Positions 8,574 through 13,712 of a stretch of DNA of 13,712 nt are shown piece by piece; positions within the stretch are counted from its first letter, which is position 1; each line of letters opens with the position of its first letter. The translations under genes and the position numbers were made by a program. The stretch is from assembly GCA_017880265.1 (NCBI GenBank), contig JAFJTK010000136.1, positions 1-13,712 of the forward strand, given 5' to 3'. The notes below the pieces were generated by a model, which was given only the letters and a program-made list of their open reading frames with translations, ran no database searches and was not told the DNA's origin. Source of the stretch: Candidatus Pelagibacter sp. (GTDB taxonomy: Bacteria > Pseudomonadota > Alphaproteobacteria > Pelagibacterales > Pelagibacteraceae).

Positions 8574-10400
8574 ATGGAAAAAAATTTATATATCGATGCA
8601 TCGCATCCTAATGAAACTAGAGTTGTTCTTAAATCAGATGACAATATTGAAGACTACGAATACGAAGGTTTAAAGAATAATTTAATAAAAAATAATATAT
8701 ATCTTGGTAAAGTCAGTAGAATAGAACCATCTCTTCAAGCAGCATTTATTGATTTTGGGAGAGAACGACATGGTTTTCTATCTTTTAATGACATTCAGTC
8801 TGATTACTATCAAATACCAAAAGCAGATTTAGATAAAATTAAAGAAGAGGAAGAAAAAGCTCGAGAAGAACTTTCTAAAGAAGTTGAAGCTAAAGAAGAG
8901 GAAAATATAGCTGAGGGAAAACTTGAAATAGATGATCCAATTAATATTGAAAAAGAGCCAATCGAGGAAAGCGAAAATGACTCTGGAGATAAAGAAAATT
9001 TAACTGAAGAAAAAGATAAAAAAAAAGAAACTAAGTTTAAATTTAAAAGATATAAAATACAGGAAGTTATAAAACCAAATCAAGTTATTTTGGTACAAGT
9101 CATCAAAGATGAACGAGGACAAAAAGGTGCAGCACTTAGTACATTTATCTCAATTGCTGGAAAATATATTGTTTTAATGCCTAATACCCCAAAGGGTGGT
9201 GGAATATCTCGTAAAATATTCAATCCTGCTGATAGAAAAAAAATAAGAACTATTTTGAATGAAATTGAGATCCCAAAAGAGATGGGTTTGATTGTTAGAA
9301 CTGCTGGAAGTAATAAAACCAAAAACGAAATTAATAATGATTTAGAAACTCTTATCAAAACATGGAGTCAAATTAAAGATACTGCTATTAATTCTATTGC
9401 TCCATCATTAATTCACCAAGAGAGTGAAATTATAAAAAGAACTTTAAGAGATATGTTTGATGATACTACTCAAAATATAATAGTTGAAGGCAATGAAGGT
9501 TACAAAAAAGCACAAACATTTATGAAAATGATCATGCCTTCAAGTGTCAAGAAGGTAAAAAAATATAGAGGAAAAGTTCCATTATTTATTGAAGAAAAAA
9601 TTGAACAAAAATTAAACCAAATATTTGACTCAGAGATAAAACTAAAATCAGGAGGATATTTAGTAATAAACCCTACTGAAGCACTTGTATCAATTGATAT
9701 AAACTCTGGTAGCTCTATTAAGGGTAAAAATGTTGAAAGCACTGCACTAGATACAAATATTGAGGCAGCTGAAGAAATAGCAAGACAAATAAAAATTAGA
9801 GATTTGTCTGGTCTAATTATAATCGACTTTATTGATATGCTTAGTTATGGAAATAGAAGATTGGTTGAGAGAAAATTAAAAGAAAAATGTAGAACAGACA
9901 GAGCTAGAATTCAAATTGGAAGAATAAGTAATTTCGGTCTTCTTGAAATGTCTAGACAAAGATTAAGAGAAAGCGCAATAAAATGGAAAGTAACACTTAC
10001 AGACGAGTCATTTGCTCAAAAATTACTTAAAACAGTAGAGTTAAATGCAGTTATTAATAAAGCTAAATTTGTTGAGCTTAGAGTTTGTGAAAAAATCTCA
10101 GATTTTTTAAAAGAAAATTTTGTTGATGATTTAACTTATTTTGAAAAGAAAAATAAAATGACAATAGATATTATTAGTGATCCTACACTTATTATTCCAG
10201 AGTATATTATTAATATTCAAAATAAATCAAAAAAAACAATTGAGTTAATTGAACATTTTGAAAAATTAAAAAATTTAGAAATACAAATTAAAGAGGATAA
10301 AATTACTGATAACAAAGAGGCTAAAAAATTTCACAAAAAACCTTTTAAAAAGAAACCTTACTTTAAAAAGAAGTTTGTAAAAAAAACAGCAACTATTTAA
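8574..10400 (+). CDS. rne: Ribonuclease E (RNase E/G family)
   Basis: RNase E is the main endoribonuclease of mRNA decay and rRNA/tRNA processing. I place the start at the ATG at 8574 (608 residues), because [17 protein letters not shown] matches the family N-terminus; the open frame back to a TTG at 8487 does not. An S1 domain (about 35-200) is split by a highly charged insert (about 82-155, Glu/Lys-rich), as in many alphaproteobacterial homologues. The catalytic DNase I-like core has S-I-D-I-N-S-G (Asp375) and I-I-I-D-F-I-D-M (Asp418), the metal ligands equivalent to E. coli Asp303 and Asp346. [12 protein letters not shown] (453-464) is intact, but no C-P-x-C zinc link follows. The C-terminus ends in a Lys/Phe-rich tail (about 584-604) in place of a long degradosome scaffold. 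Length and lack of scaffold also suit RNase G-like forms, but the S1 insert and context favour rne. Confidence 0.93.
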   Translation: MEKNLYIDASHPNETRVVLKSDDNIEDYEYEGLKNNLIKNNIYLGKVSRIEPSLQAAFIDFGRERHGFLSFNDIQSDYYQIPKADLDKIKEEEEKAREELSKEVEAKEEENIAEGKLEIDDPINIEKEPIEESENDSGDKENLTEEKDKKKETKFKFKRYKIQEVIKPNQVILVQVIKDERGQKGAALSTFISIAGKYIVLMPNTPKGGGISRKIFNPADRKKIRTILNEIEIPKEMGLIVRTAGSNKTKNEINNDLETLIKTWSQIKDTAINSIAPSLIHQESEIIKRTLRDMFDDTTQNIIVEGNEGYKKAQTFMKMIMPSSVKKVKKYRGKVPLFIEEKIEQKLNQIFDSEIKLKSGGYLVINPTEALVSIDINSGSSIKGKNVESTALDTNIEAAEEIARQIKIRDLSGLIIIDFIDMLSYGNRRLVERKLKEKCRTDRARIQIGRISNFGLLEMSRQRLRESAIKWKVTLTDESFAQKLLKTVELNAVINKAKFVELRVCEKISDFLKENFVDDLTYFEKKNKMTIDIISDPTLIIPEYIINIQNKSKKTIELIEHFEKLKNLEIQIKEDKITDNKEAKKFHKKPFKKKPYFKKKFVKKTATI

Positions 10401-11169
10401 TAATTCCTGTTTTTGGTGAAGATGCATTTCCGTATAAATATTTATCAATACGTCCAGCTAAAAAAGATTGTCTCCCAGCAATTACGGCATTCTTAAAGGC
10501 AAGAGCCATATCATATGGTTTTTTTGCTTTAGCAATTGCAGTGTTAACTAAAACACCATCACAACCTAACTCCATTGCAATAGTTGCATCTGATGCTTGG
10601 CCCAAACCTGCATCAATGATCAGAGGTAATTTGGTTTGATTTCTGATAATTTGAATATTTGTTTTATTTTGAATGCCTAAACCAGAACCAATAGGAGCAG
10701 CTAACGGCATTATCGCATCTGCACCTGAGTTTTCTAGACGTTTTGCCATTAGCGGGTCATCATTGCAATAAACCATAACTTTAAAACCTTCTTTAGCTAA
10801 AACCTCTGTTGATTTTAAAGTTTCAATCATATCAGGAAACAAGTTTTGTTTATCCCCTAAAACTTCCAGTTTAACTAATTTCCAACCACCAATTTCTCTT
10901 GCTAATCGAAGCGTTCTTAAAGCTTCTTCTGAAGTAAAACATCCTGCTGTATTTGGTAAATAAGTGATTTTCTTTGGATCAATGTAATCCATAAGAAGAG
11001 GTTTTTTTTTATCAGTTATATTTACTCTTCTAACAGCAACAGTTACAATTTCAGCTCCAGAAAGTTTAATAGCCATTGCGCACTCTGACATGCTTTTATA
11101 TTTTCCAGTACCTACGATTAATCGAGAATTAAATTTTTTATTTGCAATAACTATTTTATCATTTTTCAT
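10393..11169 (-). CDS. thiG: Thiazole synthase
   Basis: ThiG is a cytoplasmic TIM-barrel enzyme that makes thiazole phosphate carboxylate for thiamin from 1-deoxy-D-xylulose 5-phosphate, dehydroglycine and ThiS thiocarboxylate. The 258 residues are normal for the family. Visible features are [10 protein letters not shown] near the start, V-A-V-R-R-V-N (45-50), L-P-N-T-A-G-C (71-77), and [11 protein letters not shown], whose second Lys (Lys100) is the likely Schiff-base residue. Late phosphate-binding loops are I-D-A-G-L-G and G-V-L-V-N-T-A-I. It directly follows thiS, with the thiS stop touching the ATG (TAAATG), and uses a GGAGG ribosome site lying inside the last thiS codons. Its TAG stop overlaps the convergent rne end by eight bases. 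Confidence 0.96.
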   Translation of the reverse strand: MKNDKIVIANKKFNSRLIVGTGKYKSMSECAMAIKLSGAEIVTVAVRRVNITDKKKPLLMDYIDPKKITYLPNTAGCFTSEEALRTLRLAREIGGWKLVKLEVLGDKQNLFPDMIETLKSTEVLAKEGFKVMVYCNDDPLMAKRLENSGADAIMPLAAPIGSGLGIQNKTNIQIIRNQTKLPLIIDAGLGQASDATIAMELGCDGVLVNTAIAKAKKPYDMALAFKNAVIAGRQSFLAGRIDKYLYGNASSPKTGIIK

Positions 11170-11388
11170 TTAACCTCCCCCAATAAAATGAACTATCTCC
11201 ATTTTATCATCTTTTTTTAGAACAATTTTACTAATTTTCTTTTTATCCATTATCTCTTGATTGAGTTCAATTGCCACTTTTTTTAAAGGAATCTTAAGAT
11301 CTTTTACTAAATCTGAAATCTTATAATTTTCTGGTACAGACTTAAATTTACCATTCACTTTAATTTTTATTTTTTTTATTTTTTTCAT
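11170..11388 (-). CDS. thiS: Sulfur carrier protein ThiS
   Basis: ThiS is a small ubiquitin-fold protein. Its C-terminal Gly-Gly is adenylated and converted to a thiocarboxylate that donates sulfur to the thiazole ring made by ThiG. The 72 residues are slightly longer than usual (about 66) because of a Lys-rich start (M-K-K-I-K-K-I-K-I-K-V-N-G-K). The expected V-N-G beta-turn near the N-terminus, the hydrophobic core (K-V-A-I-E-L-N) and the terminal I-G-G-G are present. It is the first gene of a thiS-thiG unit and is divergent from aroQ by only 16 bases. That leaves no room for a TPP riboswitch leader in the gap. No thiF, thiO or thiH is present in the window. Confidence 0.92.
   Translation of the reverse strand: MKKIKKIKIKVNGKFKSVPENYKISDLVKDLKIPLKKVAIELNQEIMDKKKISKIVLKKDDKMEIVHFIGGG
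11173..11178 (-). promoter_or_regulatory. Shine-Dalgarno for thiG embedded in thiS
   Basis: On the minus strand GGAGGT (11178-11173) lies within the GGG-GGA-GGT codons for the last three glycines of ThiS, three to four bases before the thiG ATG. It is the only strong initiation Shine-Dalgarno match I find upstream of any start codon in this window. Confidence 0.75.
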
Positions 11389-11404
11389 CGTATATAAGAA
11401 TTGA
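11389..11404. promoter_or_regulatory. 16-base divergent spacer between thiS and aroQ
   Basis: Only 16 bases separate the two ATGs. TATATA (11391-11396) or TATAAG (11393-11398) could act as a -10 for aroQ and would give a nearly leaderless transcript. A thiS promoter would have to lie inside the aroQ coding sequence; TATTAT (11414-11409, minus) is one candidate. All are weak, and the actual sites are uncertain. Confidence 0.3.
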
Positions 11405-11854
11405 ATGAATAATAAAATTATTATTATTAATGGTCCAAATCTTAATCTATTAGGTGAAAGAGAACAATCACAATATGGCTCTACTACTTTTGATCAATTA
11501 AAAGAAAACTGTTTAAAAGAGTCTAACAAAATTGGTATTGAATTAGAATTTGCTCAATCAAATATTGAAGGTGAGTTAGTAACTTTAATTCAAGATGCTA
11601 GAAAAAAATACGATGGGATGATAATTAATGCTGCAGGTTTTACACACACCTCAGTTGCAATTAGAGATGCCCTTGATCTATTCAAAAAACCAATAATTGA
11701 GTTGCACATATCAAACATATATAAAAGAGAAGAATTTAGACATAAATCTCTCATAAGCGACATAGCTACAGGAGGAATTTTTGGATTAGGTGTTGAAGGT
11801 TATATTTTGGCCATAATTTCAATAGAAAAGATTTTAAAAAATGAAAATAGATAA
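11405..11854 (+). CDS. aroQ: 3-dehydroquinate dehydratase, type II
   Basis: AroQ catalyses the third step of the shikimate pathway, 3-dehydroquinate to 3-dehydroshikimate, as a cytoplasmic dodecamer. The 149 residues match the type II family. Conserved active-site residues are visible: G-P-N-L-N-L-L-G-E-R-E (10-20), the catalytic Tyr24 in Q-Y-G, Asn75 and His81 in I-I-N-A-A-G-F-T-H-T, the general acid His101 in E-L-H-I-S-N, and Arg112. It leads aroQ-accB-accC, a grouping common in Alphaproteobacteria. Its last 14 bases overlap the accB start in another frame, so the two are probably translationally coupled. There is no Shine-Dalgarno before its ATG. Confidence 0.96.
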   Translation: MNNKIIIINGPNLNLLGEREQSQYGSTTFDQLKENCLKESNKIGIELEFAQSNIEGELVTLIQDARKKYDGMIINAAGFTHTSVAIRDALDLFKKPIIELHISNIYKREEFRHKSLISDIATGGIFGLGVEGYILAIISIEKILKNENR

Positions 11855-12275
11855 AAGCATTATCAAAGAATTAAGTGACTATTTGGAAGAGTTTAATCTT
11901 ACTGAAATCGAAATTACTGAAAAAGACACCAAGATTAAGGTTTCAAAAAATAATGTATCAATAAGCAATCAACCAGCTGTAACACCAGCAAATATTAGTG
12001 CTAGGAATGAAAATGTTTCTGAAAAACCTAATGTTAAATCTGGTACCGAAATTACTTCGCCAATTATTGGGACAGCTTATCACGCGCCAGAACCTGGAGC
12101 AAAAAAATTTGTTGAAGTAGGAAAAAAAATTAAAAAAGGTGATACCATTATGATTGTTGAAGCGATGAAAACAATGAATCATGTGCCATCAACCGCTGAT
12201 GGTGTTGTGAAAGAAATTTGTGTTGAAGATGGTCACCCTGTCGAGTTTGGTCAAACTATTATTATTCTAGAATAA
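11841..12275 (+). CDS. accB: Biotin carboxyl carrier protein of acetyl-CoA carboxylase
   Basis: AccB carries the covalently bound biotin that shuttles CO2 between biotin carboxylase (AccC) and the carboxyltransferase (AccAD, not here) to make malonyl-CoA for fatty-acid synthesis. It has 144 residues. The N-terminal helical region (M-K-I-D-K-S-I-I-K-E-L) matches the usual AccB start, which supports an initiation inside the aroQ end. A short Pro/Ala/Asn linker (about 42-68) leads to a C-terminal biotinyl domain with the thumb-containing S-P-I-I-G-T-A-Y segment and the biotinylation site E-A-M-K-T-M-N (Lys110). The Thr where E. coli has Met (EAMKMMN) is, to my knowledge, usual in Alphaproteobacteria. 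The stop is four bases before accC. Confidence 0.96.
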   Translation: MKIDKSIIKELSDYLEEFNLTEIEITEKDTKIKVSKNNVSISNQPAVTPANISARNENVSEKPNVKSGTEITSPIIGTAYHAPEPGAKKFVEVGKKIKKGDTIMIVEAMKTMNHVPSTADGVVKEICVEDGHPVEFGQTIIILE

Positions 12276-12279
12276 ACAA

Positions 12280-13617
12280 ATGTTTAAAAAAATCTTAATT
12301 GCAAACCGTGGGGAAATTGCAGTTAGAATTATTAGAGCCTGCAAAGAATGGGGAATAGCAACGGTAGCTGTTCATTCTGATGTGGATAGAGAAAGTATGC
12401 ATGTAAGAATGGCAGATGAAAGTGTTTGTATAGGATCTCACCAACCTGCAAACAGTTATTTAAATATTCCTAATTTAATGTCAGCAATAGAACTTACTAA
12501 TGCTGACGCTGTACATCCTGGTTATGGATTTTTATCTGAAAACGCTAGTTTTGCAAAAATTCTTGAAGAAAATAAAATAAGTTTTATTGGCGCATCATCA
12601 AAACATATAGAAATGATGGGTGATAAAATTCAAGCAAAGAAAATTGCTAAAGAAAATGGTTTACCGGTAATTGAGGGATCTGAGGGAGGTGTTACTGATA
12701 TAGCTCAAGCTAAAGAACTCTGTAAAAGAATTGGATTTCCTGTCTTAATCAAAGCATCAGGTGGTGGTGGTGGAAAAGGTATGAAAATTGTTTACAAAGA
12801 AGAAGAATTTGAAACTTTGTTTTCTACTGCAAAATCAGAAGCACAAAAATATTTTGGTAATGATGAAGTTTATATTGAAAAGTTTTTTCAAAATCCAAGA
12901 CATATAGAAGTTCAAATTTTAGCAGGTAAAAATAATGTTGTTCACCTTCATGAAAGAGACTGTTCTGTTCAAAGAAGACATCAAAAATTAATTGAGGAAA
13001 CACCGAGCCCTGTTCTTAATGATGAAATAAGAAAAGACTTATTTGAAAGAACTGTGAAGATGGTTGCAAAAATTGGATATATGGGTGCCGGGACTGTAGA
13101 ATTTATTTATGAGGATGGAAAATTTTATTTTCTTGAAATGAATACAAGAGTGCAAGTTGAACATCCTGTAACAGAAATGGTAACTGGCATTGATATCATT
13201 AAGGAACAAATTTGGATTGCTTTTTCTGGAGAAACAGCACTGAAACAGAGTGATATAAATCCAAGAGGCCATGCAATTGAATGTAGAATAAATGCAGAAG
13301 ATGCAAGTAAGAATTTTCAACCTTCACCCGGAACAATAGGTATGTGCCATCAACCATCTGGTTTTAGAACAAGAGTAGATGGAGCTATTTTTCAAGGATA
13401 TAAAGTTACACCTTATTACGATAGCATGGTTTGCAAACTAATCTGTCATGGAAGAAATAGGACTGAGGCAATTCAAAGAATGAACAGATCCCTAGATGAA
13501 TTTGTTATAGAGGGAATTACCACAACTATTCCTCTCCATAAAAAGCTTTTAAATCATAAAAAATTTATTAATTCTGATTTTAACGTAAGCTGGTTAGATA
13601 AAGATACTATAGTCTAA
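12280..13617 (+). CDS. accC: Biotin carboxylase subunit of acetyl-CoA carboxylase
   Basis: AccC uses ATP and bicarbonate to carboxylate biotin on AccB. Its 445 residues are the usual length (E. coli 449). The N-terminal biotin carboxylase domain (A-N-R-G-E-I-A-V-R) is followed by the ATP-grasp domain with Lys116, Lys158 and the glycine-rich K-A-S-G-G-G-G-G-K-G-M-K (158-169). Next come H-E-R-D-C-S-V-Q-R-R-H-Q-K (224-236), Glu274, and E-M-N-T-R-V-Q-V-E-H-P (286-296), carrying the metal ligand Glu286 and catalytic Arg290/Glu294. These sit at a constant offset of two from the E. coli residues. The C-terminal domain has E-C-R-I-N-A-E-D. It follows accB by four bases. Its TAA overlaps the stop of the convergent DUF2155 gene. 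Confidence 0.97.
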   Translation: MFKKILIANRGEIAVRIIRACKEWGIATVAVHSDVDRESMHVRMADESVCIGSHQPANSYLNIPNLMSAIELTNADAVHPGYGFLSENASFAKILEENKISFIGASSKHIEMMGDKIQAKKIAKENGLPVIEGSEGGVTDIAQAKELCKRIGFPVLIKASGGGGGKGMKIVYKEEEFETLFSTAKSEAQKYFGNDEVYIEKFFQNPRHIEVQILAGKNNVVHLHERDCSVQRRHQKLIEETPSPVLNDEIRKDLFERTVKMVAKIGYMGAGTVEFIYEDGKFYFLEMNTRVQVEHPVTEMVTGIDIIKEQIWIAFSGETALKQSDINPRGHAIECRINAEDASKNFQPSPGTIGMCHQPSGFRTRVDGAIFQGYKVTPYYDSMVCKLICHGRNRTEAIQRMNRSLDEFVIEGITTTIPLHKKLLNHKKFINSDFNVSWLDKDTIV

Positions 13618-13712
13618 TAGCATTTAACAAGCCAAACATCATATACTGGATGATCAAATGGAGTGATTGACGGACTTGATGAAAACATCCAGCCATTAAA
13701 TACGAATACCTC
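13614..13712 (-). CDS. DUF2155-family protein, C-terminal fragment (cut by window edge)
   Basis: The last 32 codons of a minus-strand gene run from the right edge to a TAG stop. The translation ends F-N-G-W-M-F-S-S-S-P-S-I-T-P-F-D-H-P, then V-Y-D-V-W-L-V-K-C-Y. This matches the characteristic C-terminus of DUF2155 proteins, small, probably exported proteins of unknown function in Alphaproteobacteria that commonly lie next to accBC. The start and any signal peptide are outside the window. It shares four bases (CTAA) with the accC stop. Identification rests on remembered family pattern and gene context; with only 32 residues, the family call should be checked by search. Confidence 0.78.
   Translation of the reverse strand, partial: EVFVFNGWMFSSSPSITPFDHPVYDVWLVKCY

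Noticed and set aside
9080..9742. Two minus-strand open frames inside rne
   Set aside because: They are antisense to conserved RNase E core sequence; hydrophobic content follows from the complementary codons, and no family is recognisable.
11958..12182. Minus-strand open frame inside accB
   Set aside because: It is Phe/Asn/Arg-rich, antisense to the biotinyl domain, and has no support.
13039..13320. Minus-strand open frame inside accC
   Set aside because: It is antisense to the catalytic segment of biotin carboxylase and Cys/Phe-rich, typical of a shadow frame.
13606..13613. Eight-base palindrome ACTATAGT at the accC end
   Set aside because: It is too short, without loop or T-run, and lies in coding sequence; probably chance.
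1..13712. Search for defence systems, toxin-antitoxin pairs, CRISPR arrays, transposases, phage genes or tRNA-linked integration sites
   Set aside because: Every kilobase is accounted for by recognisable core genes, and no spaced repeats, terminal inverted repeats or tRNA genes were seen.

Overview
The window looks like a piece of a very AT-rich, streamlined alphaproteobacterial chromosome, most likely of the SAR11/Pelagibacterales type. I infer this from the Lys/Asn/Ile-rich proteins, the near-absence of intergenic DNA (the longest gap is about 104 bases), and gene groupings typical of Alphaproteobacteria: mrcA-prfB beside a divergent rne, aroQ-accB-accC facing a DUF2155 gene, and anmK divergent from tyrS. 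There are no tRNA or rRNA genes, IS elements, phage genes, CRISPR arrays or other mobile features, and no stretch over 300 bases lacks a gene. It is a core-genome region, and I do not see an undescribed multi-gene system in it.

Layout. The left edge (+) holds the C-terminal end of an alpha/beta hydrolase, which meets anmK (-, anhydro-MurNAc kinase) tail to tail. anmK is divergent from tyrS (+, tyrosyl-tRNA synthetase), which in turn meets a minus-strand block tail to tail. In transcription order that block is mrcA (PBP1A), prfB (release factor 2) and a YhdP/AsmA-like envelope protein. Its junctions are TAATG and ATGA overlaps, so it looks like a translationally coupled operon reading from about 8480 down to 2618. 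rne (+, RNase E) diverges from mrcA and converges on thiS-thiG (-, thiazole branch of thiamin synthesis). Only 16 bases from thiS, aroQ-accB-accC (+, shikimate pathway and biotin-dependent acetyl-CoA carboxylase) runs to the right edge, where it overlaps the end of a partial DUF2155 gene on the minus strand.

How the genes work together. The products are housekeeping: cell-wall synthesis and recycling (mrcA, anmK), outer-membrane lipid supply (YhdP-like, by family), translation (tyrS, prfB), RNA decay (rne), cofactor synthesis (thiSG), aromatic amino-acid precursors (aroQ) and fatty-acid initiation (accBC).

The main interest is in how information is packed. prfB is interrupted by an in-frame TGA at codon 24 and needs the classical +1 programmed frameshift (AAGGAG-TAT-CTT-TGA), so the true protein is about 364 residues rather than the 326 of the uninterrupted frame. 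The codons for the essential C-terminal glycines of ThiS also form the only strong initiation Shine-Dalgarno sequence in the window, serving thiG. All four convergent gene pairs overlap at their stop codons. RNase E lacks the CPxC zinc-link motif.
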